Shown: positions 7,997 to 16,839 of the stretch, piece by piece | Position numbering within the stretch: position 1 is the first letter of the stretch | Layout of the letters: each line of letters opens with the position of its first letter | NCBI GenBank assembly: GCA_947566645.1 | Contig: CANOKL010000008.1 | Coordinates: 1-64,000 of the forward strand | DNA length: 64,000 bases | Reading direction: 5' to 3' | From: an uncultured Lachnospiraceae bacterium | GTDB taxonomy: Bacteria > Bacillota > Clostridia > Lachnospirales > Lachnospiraceae | The notes under the pieces: generated by a model | Database searches by the model: none | What the model was told of the DNA's origin: nothing | What the model saw: only the letters and a program-made list of their open reading frames with translations | Program-made: the position numbers and the translations under genes

Positions 7997-8515
7997 CTAT
8001 AGCAGCAGGATTACAATCAGTATCCCGCTCATAATTCCCAGGCAATGGCATAATCTCACCTTTGATTTCATTTCCCCCTGCATCTCTTCCATAGACAGCT
8101 CTAACCTTGTGAGATAGAGCTCCAGGATTTTCACCTGCATGGTCACATCCGCAAGTCCCAGCCTCTCCCCAAGTTCCTTAAGCTTTAGAAGCTCTTCCCC
8201 GGAAAGCGCACAGCCCCCCAGGCTCTCGTCTATGCTTGTCTTCCATATCTCCTCAAAAGTTCCCCCATCTCTTTTTTCAAGCCGGGTTCCAAGTCCTTTA
8301 AGCCATGTCCCATAAGGCTCCCTGGCGGATTTCCCAATATAGGAAAATATTTCCCCAAGAGGGCTTCCGGCATAGCGTATCTCACTCTGGACCCAGTAAA
8401 AAAGCTGCCTGACATACTGCATCTGCACATACTCGTCATGAAGCATTTCCGCCTTTCTGAGTCCAAAAAGCACCGTGGCACTGATTACAAGAACACTTCC
8501 CGCTGCTTTTAGCAT
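7997..8515 (-). CDS. spoIIIAB: Stage III sporulation protein AB
   Basis: 172 residues from ATG 8515 behind GAAGGAG. The first seven bases overlap the end of spoIIIAA, a common translational coupling. N-terminal membrane helix (AAGSVLVISATVLFGL), a soluble helical domain with YVRQLFYWVQSEIRYAGSPLGEIF, and a C-terminal helix (LGIMSGILIVILLL), the layout of SpoIIIAB and of GspF-like proteins of secretion systems. Confidence 0.92.
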   Translation of the reverse strand: MLKAAGSVLVISATVLFGLRKAEMLHDEYVQMQYVRQLFYWVQSEIRYAGSPLGEIFSYIGKSAREPYGTWLKGLGTRLEKRDGGTFEEIWKTSIDESLGGCALSGEELLKLKELGERLGLADVTMQVKILELYLTRLELSMEEMQGEMKSKVRLCHCLGIMSGILIVILLL

Positions 8516-9465
8516 ATCTCCTTCTTTCGTGCCTCCTCCTGAAAAATACATCGGATATTTTCGTCAAAGATTCCTCGTATCTCCCCGGCTTTTTCGTGAT
8601 TTCCCAAAAGAATATAACGTCCAAAATGCTTCTCCCGGATCATATTTCCCAAAACCGGCTTTTTCGCAAGCTCCTCAACCGAATTTCCATGTACCGTGGC
8701 AATCAGCCTGCATCCGCAGTGAAGCGCATATTCAATGGCACGCACATCCTCCTCTGATCCAATCTCATCCACCGCAATCACCTCAGGGCCCATGGAACGG
8801 ATCAGCATAATCATTCCCTCTGCCTTCGGGCAGCAGTCCAGTATATCCGTCCGGATTCCCAGATGGTTCTGCGCCACTCCCATATAACAGCCGCCAATCT
8901 CCGACCGCTCATCAACCACTCCCACCGGCTTTCCCGAAAGAAATGCATTTCCATCGGAAATCTGCCGGATCAGATCCCGAAGCAGTGTCGTCTTCCCACA
9001 TCCAGGGGGAGACACAATCAATGTATGATAGAGTCTCCTCTGCCTTGTAATATAAGGGAACACCTTGTCCGCACATCCGGGCACCTCATGGGAAATCCTT
9101 ACATTCACCGAAGAAATATACTTCAGATTCTTCACTCTTCCTCCTTCCAGCATCACCTGCCCTGCCATACCGATTCTGTGCCCCCCTTCTATTGTAATGA
9201 ATCCCTGCCTCATCTCCTGTTCATAGGCATATAAAGAATAATGGCTGATATAATCAACCATTTCCCGCAAATCCTCCTTTGTAACAATATAGGGCTCACC
9301 GCGCGCTCTTTCCACAAAAACCTCCTCCCCACTGTACAAAAGAAGAAGCGGCTTCTGCGCCCTGAGCCTGATCTCCTGAAGCAGATCAAACTCGCTCTGG
9401 ATCCTCCTTTTAAGAAGCAGCCGTATACCGCGCGGCAGTACATTCAGGATTCCTTCTCCCTGCAT
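8509..9465 (-). CDS. spoIIIAA: Stage III sporulation protein AA (ATPase)
   Basis: 318 residues. I start at ATG 9465, eight bases after AGAGGTG; the frame is open upstream into the palindromic repeat at 9521-9562, but that part is not protein-like. Walker A SPPGCGKTT at about 152-160, a Walker B-like EVIAVDEIG about 80 residues later, then ATVHG. This is the secretion-type ATPase that drives the SpoIIIA mother-cell to forespore channel. First gene of the operon AA-AB-AC-AD-AE-AF-AG-AH (9465 to 4421). A possible sigma-E promoter lies at 9488-9513. Confidence 0.94.
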   Translation of the reverse strand: MQGEGILNVLPRGIRLLLKRRIQSEFDLLQEIRLRAQKPLLLLYSGEEVFVERARGEPYIVTKEDLREMVDYISHYSLYAYEQEMRQGFITIEGGHRIGMAGQVMLEGGRVKNLKYISSVNVRISHEVPGCADKVFPYITRQRRLYHTLIVSPPGCGKTTLLRDLIRQISDGNAFLSGKPVGVVDERSEIGGCYMGVAQNHLGIRTDILDCCPKAEGMIMLIRSMGPEVIAVDEIGSEEDVRAIEYALHCGCRLIATVHGNSVEELAKKPVLGNMIREKHFGRYILLGNHEKAGEIRGIFDENIRCIFQEEARKKEIC

Positions 9466-9487
9466 CACATCACCACCTCTTAACAAC

Positions 9488-9513
9488 AATATATGTCCAT
9501 GCTCCCAATTTAT
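9488..9513 (-). promoter_or_regulatory. Possible sigma-E promoter of the spoIIIA operon
   Basis: Minus strand: GGAATA with its ATA at 9513..9511, 15 bases, then CATATATT (9495..9488). The family consensus in Bacillus subtilis is roughly ATA, 16-18 bases, ATACANT; this differs at one base of the -10. It lies just upstream of spoIIIAA, whose operon is sigma-E controlled in known spore-formers. Confidence 0.4.
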
Positions 9514-9520
9514 TCCAACC

Positions 9521-9583
9521 AATTTGGGACGGGGTATTTTTAAAAATACCCCGACCCAAATTGAAAATGACCCGTCCCAAATT
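9521..9583. repeat. Palindromic repeat, GGGACGGGG family, with extra half copy
   Basis: 42-bp near-perfect palindrome at 9521-9562 (arms AATTTGGGACGGGGTATTTT and its mirror, one mismatch), followed by a partial second arm (CCCGTCCCAAATT, to 9583) that reaches the stop codon of malQ. Related copies: 14345, 50188, 51492. No T-run follows on either strand. Confidence 0.85.
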
Positions 9584-11078
9584 AACGGCCATACGTTATG
9601 GCAAGCTCCTTCATTTCTTCCTGGAGCTCTTTGCTAAATTGTCCCTCCTTTAATCTCCATTTCCAGTTTATCCCGAGAGTGGACGGCTTGTTTGTTCTTG
9701 CCCTGTCATCAAGTCCCAGATAGTCCTGCATGGGAATGATGCACAGGTCCGCCACGCTTCCCAGTGCCAGGCAGATCAGTTTCTCTGGAAGTTCCCCTGC
9801 ATCTGCATGAAAATCATGTAGATAAGTCCGCACCATACGGCGTTCCTTCGGCGTGATGTTCCCAAGCCAGGATACTAAGGTTTCATTGTCATGGGTTCCT
9901 GTATAGACCACGCAGTTCTGCGGATAATTATGCGGGAGGTAATCACTGGCATTTCCAGTATCCCTCTCATCAAAAGCGAATTCCAGCACCCGCATATTCG
10001 GGTAGCCGCTGTCACGCACCAGCTGTTTTACGGACTCTGTCATATAGCCAAGGTCCTCTGCAATAATCTTCCGCTCCCCAAGATGATAGGAAACTGCCCG
10101 GAACAGATCCATCCCCGGTCCCTTTTCCCACCAGCCGTTTGCCGCTGTTTTATCTCCATAAGGAATGGCATAATACTCGTCGAATCCCCGGAAGTGATCA
10201 ATCCGAAGTACATCATACATGGTAAAGCAATGGGCAATCCGTTTTATCCACCAGTCAAAGCCGGAATTTTTATGAACTTCCCAGTTATAGAGCGGATTCC
10301 CCCAGAGCTGGCCTGTGGCAGAGAATGCATCCGGCGGGCATCCGGACACCTGTACCGGACGGTTGTCCCTGTCAAGTTTAAACAGCCAGGGCGACGCCCA
10401 TGCATCTGCACTGTCCATTGCAACATAAATGGGAATATCCCCGATAATCTCAATCCCCTTCTCATTTGCATAGGCCTTAAGCTTTTTCCATTGTTCATAA
10501 AACTTAAACTGCATATATTTCTGGAATTCAATATCAAAATACAGCTCTTCCCTGTAATAGTCTAATGCATTCTGATATCTCAGGCGGATATCCTCCGCCC
10601 ACTCGCTCCAGGGTCTTCCCTCAAACCGGCCCTTTACTGCCATGAAAAGTGCATAATCTGACAGCCAGTAATCCTGCTCGCTTTCAAATGCCGTAAATTC
10701 TGGATTTTCCGCAATCCGGCTCCGCTCATATGCCTTCCTTAAAAGCCCGAACCTCTCCAGATACATTTTCTCATAATTCACAGCCGTATCATCATCTCCA
10801 AAATCCGCCGCATCGCATTCTTCCTCTGTCAGAACTCCCTCCCTGATCAGTTCCTCCAGACTAATAAAGTATGGATTTCCGGCAAATGTGGAAAAGGACT
10901 GATACGGAGAATCCCCGTAGCTTGTAGGTCCAAGTGGAAGAATCTGCCAGGAACTCTGCCCTGCCCGGACAAGGCTGTCCACAAATTCATAGGCGCTCCT
11001 TCCAAAATCGCCGATTCCATATCCTCCCGGCAGACTGCTCACCGGAAGCAGCACTCCGCACCGTCTCATTTTATACAT
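9582..11078 (-). CDS. malQ: 4-alpha-glucanotransferase (amylomaltase)
   Basis: 498 residues, GH77 family. ATG 11078 is 7 bases after GAGGAGG; the preceding GTG in frame is less likely. It transfers alpha-1,4-glucan chains between maltooligosaccharides and glucose. Visible family motifs: GVLLPVSSLPGGYGIGDFG at the N-terminus, LPLGPTSYGDSPYQS (about 46-60), the nucleophile region VLRIDHFRGFDEYY (about 290), IIAEDLG (about 335) and YTGTHDNET (about 390). The usual GH77 catalytic D-E-D set is in place. It stands between the spoIIIA operon and the pnp operon on the same strand. Its stop codon abuts a palindromic repeat. Confidence 0.95.
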   Translation of the reverse strand: MYKMRRCGVLLPVSSLPGGYGIGDFGRSAYEFVDSLVRAGQSSWQILPLGPTSYGDSPYQSFSTFAGNPYFISLEELIREGVLTEEECDAADFGDDDTAVNYEKMYLERFGLLRKAYERSRIAENPEFTAFESEQDYWLSDYALFMAVKGRFEGRPWSEWAEDIRLRYQNALDYYREELYFDIEFQKYMQFKFYEQWKKLKAYANEKGIEIIGDIPIYVAMDSADAWASPWLFKLDRDNRPVQVSGCPPDAFSATGQLWGNPLYNWEVHKNSGFDWWIKRIAHCFTMYDVLRIDHFRGFDEYYAIPYGDKTAANGWWEKGPGMDLFRAVSYHLGERKIIAEDLGYMTESVKQLVRDSGYPNMRVLEFAFDERDTGNASDYLPHNYPQNCVVYTGTHDNETLVSWLGNITPKERRMVRTYLHDFHADAGELPEKLICLALGSVADLCIIPMQDYLGLDDRARTNKPSTLGINWKWRLKEGQFSKELQEEMKELAITYGR

Positions 11079-11220
11079 CACAATTCCTCCTCGCAGCTCA
11101 CACTGTATTCAAGTGCTCTATTTTGACGCTTGTATCATGCTTTGCATCCATAATCTTTATTATACACCTGACAGACATAAAAAAATATAACATCGTTCGT
11201 TTTTTAGTATTCACAACCCA

Positions 11221-11363
11221 CACTAATTAACCGTATATTTCGCTAGTCTAAATTTCCATCTGCCGCGTTGTCATCAATCGACTCAGCCGCCGCTACGCCC
11301 CATTCTTCCGCCTTGCAGTCTGAAAATTTATCCTGCGCGAGAATGTACCGGTAATTAGTGCGG
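11221..11363. repeat. MITE-like element with terminal inverted repeats
   Basis: The ends CACTAATTAACCGTATATTT (11221 onward) and the complement of 11363-11337, which reads GCACTAATTACCGGTACATT, are imperfect inverted repeats of about 24 bases around roughly 95 bases of moderately GC-rich DNA. An apparent ORF (11243-11509) passes through it and through the acetyltransferase terminator and is not a gene. No transposase is in the window. It fills most of the 11082-11456 gap. Confidence 0.5.
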
Positions 11364-11396
11364 ATTATACCAGGATTAAACAAGTCAGTTTCAGCA

Positions 11397-11429
11397 CCGA
11401 AAAAGGGCAAGACATAAAAATGTCTGCCC
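11397..11429 (-). terminator. Intrinsic terminator of the pnp-acetyltransferase unit
   Basis: GGGCAAGACAT (11405-11415), loop AAAA, ATGTCTGCCC (11420-11429), with the T-run TTTTTC following on the minus strand, 28 bases after the acetyltransferase stop. Confidence 0.85.
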
Positions 11430-11456
11430 TTCCTTTGAACATGTTTCAAACATGCC

Positions 11457-12062
11457 CTAATCCCATTTAATTTTCCGGTCCTTATAGTAATACTCTCTGT
11501 CATGCTCATTCACTTCACGGAGCACTCTGCAGGGATTTCCCACTGCCACTACATTGGACGGAAGATCCTTTGTGACAACACTTCCCGCGCCGACTACCAC
11601 ATGATCTCCAATGGTAATCCCTGGCAGGATTACCGCATTTGACCCGATCCAGCAGTTTTTGCCAATATGCACCGGCATATTATACTGCATACCCTTCTCA
11701 CGAAGCTCCGGCAGAATCGGATGGCCTGCCGTCGCAACCGTCACATTCGGACCGAACATCGTATAGTCTCCTACATAAATATGCGTATCATCCACAAGGG
11801 TAAGATTAAAATTTGCATAAACACCCTTTCCGAAATGTACATGATGTGCGCCAAAGTTTGCATGAAGGGGCGGCTCTACATAGCACCCTTCCCCGATCTC
11901 TGCGAACATCTCCTTCAAAAGCTGCTCTCTTTTCTCCATCTCGGTGGGACGTGTCATATTAAAATCATACAGCCTGTCCAGACACACGAACTGCTCTTTC
12001 AGAATATCTTCATCATGGGGAAAGTAAAGCTCCCCGCTGTGCAATGCCTTTTTTACATCCAT
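11457..12062 (-). CDS. Maltose/galactoside O-acetyltransferase family protein
   Basis: 201 residues, a left-handed beta-helix acetyltransferase of the LacA/Maa group. N-terminal helical cap with ELYFPHDEDILKEQ and LYDFNMTRPTE, then hexapeptide repeats: ANFGAHHVHFGKGVYANFNLT (broken by loops), GDYTMFGPNVTVATAGHP with the catalytic His at about 117, IGKNCWIGSNAVILPGITIG and VVGAGSVVTKDLP, then the typical ending NPCRVLREV. It transfers acetyl from acetyl-CoA to a sugar hydroxyl; the actual acceptor cannot be told. The start is 3 bases after pnp, with GGAGTAGGAT as ribosome site, so it is cotranscribed with pnp. Confidence 0.9.
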   Translation of the reverse strand: MDVKKALHSGELYFPHDEDILKEQFVCLDRLYDFNMTRPTEMEKREQLLKEMFAEIGEGCYVEPPLHANFGAHHVHFGKGVYANFNLTLVDDTHIYVGDYTMFGPNVTVATAGHPILPELREKGMQYNMPVHIGKNCWIGSNAVILPGITIGDHVVVGAGSVVTKDLPSNVVAVGNPCRVLREVNEHDREYYYKDRKIKWD

Positions 12063-12065
12063 ATC

Positions 12066-14153
12066 CTACTCCGCTACATCTTTCATACTAAATGAAAATC
12101 TTCCCATCTTGTCCTTGCCAAGGCAGACAACCTTCACCCTGTCTCCCAGTGTCAGCACATCCTCTACATGGTTCACTCTTTCCTTTGCAAGCTTGGAAAT
12201 GTGTACCATACCTTCCTTACCAGGTGCAAATTCAAGAAAGGCACCGAATTCCTTAATGCTGATAACCTTTCCTTCCAGAACCTGCCCGGCCTCAAAATCC
12301 GTCACAATGGTGTAGATCAGCTTCTGAGCCTCTTCCATACTTCCGCTTTCTGTTCCGCAGATAGAAACAGAACCGTCATCTGTAATATCAATCTTAACTC
12401 CTGTCTGTTCTATGATCGCGTTAATGGTCTTACCGCGCTGTCCCACAACATCACCGATCTTCTGCGGATCAATCTGCATCTGAATAATCTTTGGTGCATA
12501 AGGGCCCACCTCTGGCCTGGGCTCGGCAATTGCCTTATTCATAACTTCATCAATAATATAGGTTCTTGCCTTCTTCGTTGCTGCAATCGCTTCCTCAATA
12601 ATCGGTCTTGTAAGCCCGTGGATCTTAATATCCATCTGAATTGCAGTGATTCCCTTGTGGGTTCCTGCCACCTTGAAGTCCATATCGCCGAAGAAATCCT
12701 CCAGTCCCTGGATATCCGTAAGCACGAGATAATCATCGTCCGTATCCCCTGTCACAAGTCCTGCAGAAATACCTGCCACAGCAGACTTAATCGGTACGCC
12801 TGCCGTCATCAGGGACATAGAAGAAGCACACACACTCGCCTGGGATGTGGAACCATTGGACTCAAAGGTCTCAGATACCGTACGGATCGCATAAGGAAAC
12901 TCTGCCTCGTCTGGAAGCACCGGCACCAGAGCGCGCTCTGCCAGAGCACCGTGCCCGATCTCGCGGCGTCCCGGACCTCTGGAAGGTCTTGTCTCGCCGA
13001 CAGAATAGGACGGGAAATTATAGTGGTGCATATATCTCTTGGATGTCTCCGCCTCGTCAAGCCCGTCCAGTCTCTGTGCCTCTGCAAGAGGCGCCAGAGT
13101 CGTAATCGTACAGATCTGCGTCTGCCCTCTTGTAAACATTGCAGAGCCATGAACTCTTGGAATCAGATCAACCTCTGCTGCAAGAGGCCTGATCTGGTCA
13201 ATGGCTCTTCCGTCCGGACGCTTGTGATCCTTTAAGATCATCTTACGTACTGTCTTCTTCTGATACTGGTAAACAGCCTCTGACAGAACTGCAAGCCACT
13301 CCTCCTTCTCTGCAAATGCCTCTTCAAGCTTCTCCGTAATCTTGCGGATATTTTCCTCTCTCACCTGCTTTACATCTGTAAATACAGCTTCTTCCATGGC
13401 CTCCGGCGGTACGATCTCCTTAATCGCCTCAAATAATTCCTCCGGAACTGCACAGCTCTCATACGTATGCTTCGGCTTTCCGCATTCTGCCACAATCGTA
13501 TCAATAAATGCAATCACCTTCTGATTCAGCTCATGGGCAGCAAAGATTGCCTCAATCATCTTCTGCTCCGGCACTTCATTGGCTCCTGCCTCAATCATAA
13601 TTACCTTTTCCCTTGTGGACGCCACTGTAAGGGCAAGCTCTGACACTTCCTTCTGGGCTGCAGTCGGGTTAAATACGAATTCTCCATCTACCAGGCCCAC
13701 CTGAGTCGTTGAGATGGGACCGTCAAAAGGAATATCCGAAATCGTTGTTGCAATAGCAGCACCGAGCATCGCCGTAAGCTCCGGTGAACAGTCCTGATCA
13801 ACAGACAGGACAAGATTCTCCAGGGTTACATCATTACGGTAATCCTTCGGAAACAGCGGCCTCATAGGACGGTCAATCACACGGTCTGTAAGAACTGCAT
13901 TCTCTGACGCCTTTCCCTCTCTCTTGTTAAAGCCTCCCGGGATCTTTCCCACAGAATATAATCTTTCGTTATACTCCACACTTAACGGAAAGAAATCAAT
14001 TCCGTCTCTCGGCTTTTCAGAAGCCGTAGCTGTACACAGCACCGTAGTATCTCCATAATGCATCAGTACTGCACCATTTGCCTGCTTCGCAACTCTGTCT
14101 ACGTCTACACACAAAGTCCTTCCGGCTAATTCCATTTCAAATTTTTTATACAT
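12066..14153 (-). CDS. pnp: Polyribonucleotide nucleotidyltransferase (PNPase)
   Basis: 695 residues from ATG 14153, 7 bases after AAAGGAG (an in-frame ATG at 14171 lacks a site). It degrades RNA 3' to 5' using phosphate, and acts in mRNA turnover. Two RNase PH domains (about 1-210 and 300-520) joined by a helical domain, then KH (about 550-610, IGDVVGQRGKTINAI) and S1 (about 618-690, GQVLEGKVISIKEFGAF). The family landmark GPGRREIGHGALAERAL is present. Its leader holds a long hairpin (14224-14333). Confidence 0.97.
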   Translation of the reverse strand: MYKKFEMELAGRTLCVDVDRVAKQANGAVLMHYGDTTVLCTATASEKPRDGIDFFPLSVEYNERLYSVGKIPGGFNKREGKASENAVLTDRVIDRPMRPLFPKDYRNDVTLENLVLSVDQDCSPELTAMLGAAIATTISDIPFDGPISTTQVGLVDGEFVFNPTAAQKEVSELALTVASTREKVIMIEAGANEVPEQKMIEAIFAAHELNQKVIAFIDTIVAECGKPKHTYESCAVPEELFEAIKEIVPPEAMEEAVFTDVKQVREENIRKITEKLEEAFAEKEEWLAVLSEAVYQYQKKTVRKMILKDHKRPDGRAIDQIRPLAAEVDLIPRVHGSAMFTRGQTQICTITTLAPLAEAQRLDGLDEAETSKRYMHHYNFPSYSVGETRPSRGPGRREIGHGALAERALVPVLPDEAEFPYAIRTVSETFESNGSTSQASVCASSMSLMTAGVPIKSAVAGISAGLVTGDTDDDYLVLTDIQGLEDFFGDMDFKVAGTHKGITAIQMDIKIHGLTRPIIEEAIAATKKARTYIIDEVMNKAIAEPRPEVGPYAPKIIQMQIDPQKIGDVVGQRGKTINAIIEQTGVKIDITDDGSVSICGTESGSMEEAQKLIYTIVTDFEAGQVLEGKVISIKEFGAFLEFAPGKEGMVHISKLAKERVNHVEDVLTLGDRVKVVCLGKDKMGRFSFSMKDVAE

Positions 14154-14223
14154 ATTCTTCTCCTTTTTCAACTTATACTGTAACTGCGCAGACCTGCTGA
14201 GTAGTCACCTTATACCTTCAACG

Positions 14224-14333
14224 GCCTGACAGAGATTTTCCGAAACTACTGAAATATGCATTTTTATATGCACTTTTCCTTCTGCTGAATTACAAATACA
14301 CATTTCAGTGGTCTCGGGTAAAATCTCTCTGCC
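14224..14333 (-). promoter_or_regulatory. Long hairpin in the pnp leader
   Basis: Arms 14224-14255 and 14302-14333 pair over about 30 positions with a few mismatches (AGAGATTTT, CGA and ACTGAAAT on one side; complements on the other) around a 46-base loop that itself contains ATGCA...TGCAT. In some bacteria the pnp leader folds into an RNase III-cut stem used for autoregulation; the same role here is inference. A small MITE is the alternative. Confidence 0.5.
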
Positions 14334-14344
14334 TGCAGTCTTTA

Positions 14345-14386
14345 ATTTGGGGACGGGGCATTTTTAAAAATGCCCCGTCCCCAAAT
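14345..14386. repeat. Perfect 42-bp palindrome, GGGACGGGG family
   Basis: Centre at 14365/14366; every base from 14345 to 14386 pairs with its mirror (ATTTGGGGACGGGGCATTTT on one arm). It ends 5 bases before the rpsO stop, between rpsO and the pnp leader. Confidence 0.9.
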
Positions 14387-14391
14387 ATAAA

Positions 14392-14658
14392 TTATTTACG
14401 CAGTCCTAATCTCTCAATCAGGGAACGGTATCTTTCAATATCCATCTTCTTAAGGTATGCCAGAAGTCCTCTTCTCTGGCCTACCATCTTAAGAAGTCCT
14501 CTTCTTGAATGATGATCCTTCGGGTTTGCCTTAAAATGCTCTGTCAGGTCATTGATTCTTGCTGTAAGAATCGCAACCTGTACCTCTGGAGAACCTGTGT
14601 CACCCTCTGATCTTCCGTAATCTGCAATAATCTGTTCTTTTCTTTCTTTTGAAATCAT
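14392..14658 (-). CDS. rpsO: 30S ribosomal protein S15
   Basis: 88 residues, complete. ATG 14658 follows AAAGGAGG. Contains the S15 signature [24 protein letters not shown] (positions about 47-70, split here by reading only the key residues H-S-R-R-G-L and R-R-x-L-L-Y-L). It binds 16S rRNA helices 20-22 of the small subunit. It lies upstream of pnp, the usual bacterial order, and has its own promoter at 14752-14780. Confidence 0.97.
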   Translation of the reverse strand: MISKERKEQIIADYGRSEGDTGSPEVQVAILTARINDLTEHFKANPKDHHSRRGLLKMVGQRRGLLAYLKKMDIERYRSLIERLGLRK

Positions 14659-14751
14659 CTTTGATTTCCTCCTTTAATCTTATCATAACGCCTGATATTA
14701 AGTAATGGCTGGAGTATCCGATTACCGAACACCGGCTATCCACACTTGCAA

Positions 14752-14780
14752 AGTATAGCATATGGCTTAGACAAAGTAAA
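14752..14780 (-). promoter_or_regulatory. Sigma-A promoter of rpsO
   Basis: TTTACT (14780..14775), 17 bases, TATACT (14757..14752) on the minus strand, about 85 bases before the rpsO start; the leader between may hold the S15 autoregulatory structure, which I cannot identify. Confidence 0.6.
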
Positions 14781-14799
14781 GGAAATTTTGTGATTTTCC

Positions 14800-16827
14800 C
14801 TATTTTACCTTAACTTTTATCGTTGCTTTTTTTCCATTATAGGTTGTGGCTGTAATCACTGCGTTTCCTTTTTTCTTAGCCGTAATTTTCCCTTTTGAAG
14901 AAACGGCTGCTACCCTGGAATCTGAAGATGTATATTTGATCTTTCCGGAACCGCTCCCCTTTGATAAGGTATACTTAATCTGGAAGGTTCCTTTCACTGA
15001 CAGCGTTTTCTTCTTTTTATTCAGTTTGATTTTCTTCGGGGCAGCTTTTACTACTACCTTACATTTTGCAGAGCAGCTTCCGGACTTAACCGTGATATAT
15101 GCGGTTCCCTTCTTTTTTGCCGTAAGTACTCCTTTTGAAGAAACCGTCACTACTGACTTTTTGGACGAGGACCACTTGACAGCCTGTGTAGAATCGTCTG
15201 GCTTTCTTGAAGCTTTTAAGGTATATTTTTCCTTTACGCCTATTGTGATGCTCTTTTTATTCAGTGAAATGCTTTTGGTCTTCATGTCTGATGCAAGGGG
15301 TCTGCCGATATATACTACATTGTATCCGTCATAGTTATAAGGTACCAGCGCCAGTGTCTTTCCCTTGCCGTCACTGTTGTATGTTGTAAGGACATATCCA
15401 TTTCCCACATACATAAATGCATGATGGATTTTTCTCCACTGTCCTACTCCGCCTGGTCCCTGGGTATACATCGTATCCCCTGGCAGAAGCTTATCCACAT
15501 CTACGATCTTATTCGCAACGGTCTTCTTCTGGGATTTCAGCCACTGTGCCTGCGCAGCTGCATTGGCAGCCCAGCTTCCTCCCGTGGCGCCGATGTCAAA
15601 AATCTTTCTTCCCAGAGACCGGTCATAATAACAACGGTAGACAAAGGAACTGCAGTCCCGGAATCCCTTGTTCATTCTCTTGGGCTGGCTGTATTTTATA
15701 ATCTTGTAGCCCTTTCCATCGCCCTCTTCATAATCATGAAATCCATTGCTGACTGCCTGATAAGCACCCTTGTAGGTACACTCCACCAGATAATCCGCAT
15801 AGGTTACATCGTCAAGAAAGACTCTGATCGAGGTTCTTCCCAGACCTTTTCCGGTTACCTGTCCAGAACTATTCACTGTGGCAATAGATTTATCCAGGGA
15901 TTCCCAGGATTTCGGCTGTGTCTTTTTCCCATCAACGGTCAGGATGAGCGTATCTTTTTTGCCCTTATACGTTACAATACTTCCCAGGTTCTTACTGATT
16001 CTATTGTCAGCATACAATTCGGCCTTTACAATATTAATCGTAATCGTAAATGTTTTTCCGTCTATTGTAACGGTTATCGTCCCACTCTCCCGGGCAGAAA
16101 CTTCCAGATATCCTTCTGTCTTATGAGCATATGCCCAAATGTCATTCGTGCTTTCACAATTAAAAACACTCTCCTCACTCATTCCGGTTACGTCAACCCT
16201 GACTGACGGATAGTACCAGGAACTCATATTATCATTCACATAGATGTTATAAGTAGTCTTGCTAATTGTCACATCTATAACCTGAATCGGGATTTCTGTC
16301 AGCTCACCGTCCTCTTCGGTAACCTGCAGTATTGTCTCCCCGACCGCTATTCCGGTCAGCCTTCCAGTCATATCCACTCTGGCAATCGTCTCATCTACTA
16401 CCGCATAGCTGCAATTACCGCTTATCCAATAAGGAAGGTCTACCTGAACTTCCGCCCCAACAGCAACGCGTATTTTGTCGTAATTGTAATATGACTTTTT
16501 CTGTGAAATGTCAGGCTGTCTGTATTCCTCCTGGACGGGATTTTCATTGTCAGATCGTTCTGGTTCCTTCGCAGGATCTTCTGATTCCTCTTTCGATTCT
16601 GCCGGTGTTTCTGTCAGTTCCTCTTCTGAAGTCATTCCCTGATCCTCTGAATCAGCAGAAGTCTCCTCCGATTCCTTTACTTCCTCCTGTTCCCCACTCT
16701 GCTGCGCATCCTCTGAAAGAACTTCCGGTTCCTTCGCATACGCTTCTGCACCCGCCATCCATGCTCCGCCGGAACTGGCCGCAAGTGCCAGAGCTGTCAG
16801 AACAGCAATCATCTTTTTTCGTAACAT
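14800..16827 (-). CDS. Secreted NlpC/P60-type cysteine peptidase with BIG2 domains
   Basis: 675 residues, ATG 16827 after GGAGGAG. Signal peptide (to about 30), a Glu/Ser-rich disordered stretch (about 32-105), two to three Ig-like domains (about 115-350), an NlpC/P60-like peptidase domain (about 365-515) with the catalytic Cys in RDCSSFVYRCYYD (Cys392) and His in KIHHAFMYVGNG (His468/469), then two C-terminal Lys-rich BIG2 domains (about 523-675). Likely cleaves peptidoglycan stem peptides at the cell surface. It is followed by no obvious partner. A BIG2-like remnant lies just upstream at 16840-16905. Confidence 0.85.
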   Translation of the reverse strand: MLRKKMIAVLTALALAASSGGAWMAGAEAYAKEPEVLSEDAQQSGEQEEVKESEETSADSEDQGMTSEEELTETPAESKEESEDPAKEPERSDNENPVQEEYRQPDISQKKSYYNYDKIRVAVGAEVQVDLPYWISGNCSYAVVDETIARVDMTGRLTGIAVGETILQVTEEDGELTEIPIQVIDVTISKTTYNIYVNDNMSSWYYPSVRVDVTGMSEESVFNCESTNDIWAYAHKTEGYLEVSARESGTITVTIDGKTFTITINIVKAELYADNRISKNLGSIVTYKGKKDTLILTVDGKKTQPKSWESLDKSIATVNSSGQVTGKGLGRTSIRVFLDDVTYADYLVECTYKGAYQAVSNGFHDYEEGDGKGYKIIKYSQPKRMNKGFRDCSSFVYRCYYDRSLGRKIFDIGATGGSWAANAAAQAQWLKSQKKTVANKIVDVDKLLPGDTMYTQGPGGVGQWRKIHHAFMYVGNGYVLTTYNSDGKGKTLALVPYNYDGYNVVYIGRPLASDMKTKSISLNKKSITIGVKEKYTLKASRKPDDSTQAVKWSSSKKSVVTVSSKGVLTAKKKGTAYITVKSGSCSAKCKVVVKAAPKKIKLNKKKKTLSVKGTFQIKYTLSKGSGSGKIKYTSSDSRVAAVSSKGKITAKKKGNAVITATTYNGKKATIKVKVK

Positions 16828-16839
16828 AGCTCTCCTCCC

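Noticed and set aside
11243..11509. 88-codon frame on the minus strand
   Set aside because: It starts inside the acetyltransferase gene, passes through its terminator and the MITE-like element, and has no ribosome site.
12168..13235. 355-codon frame opposite pnp
   Set aside because: Antisense shadow of a highly conserved gene; composition (His, Cys and Arg rich) and lack of a start site argue against it. Similar shadows oppose spoIIIAH, the NlpC/P60 gene, the Na/Pi cotransporter, infB and cinA.
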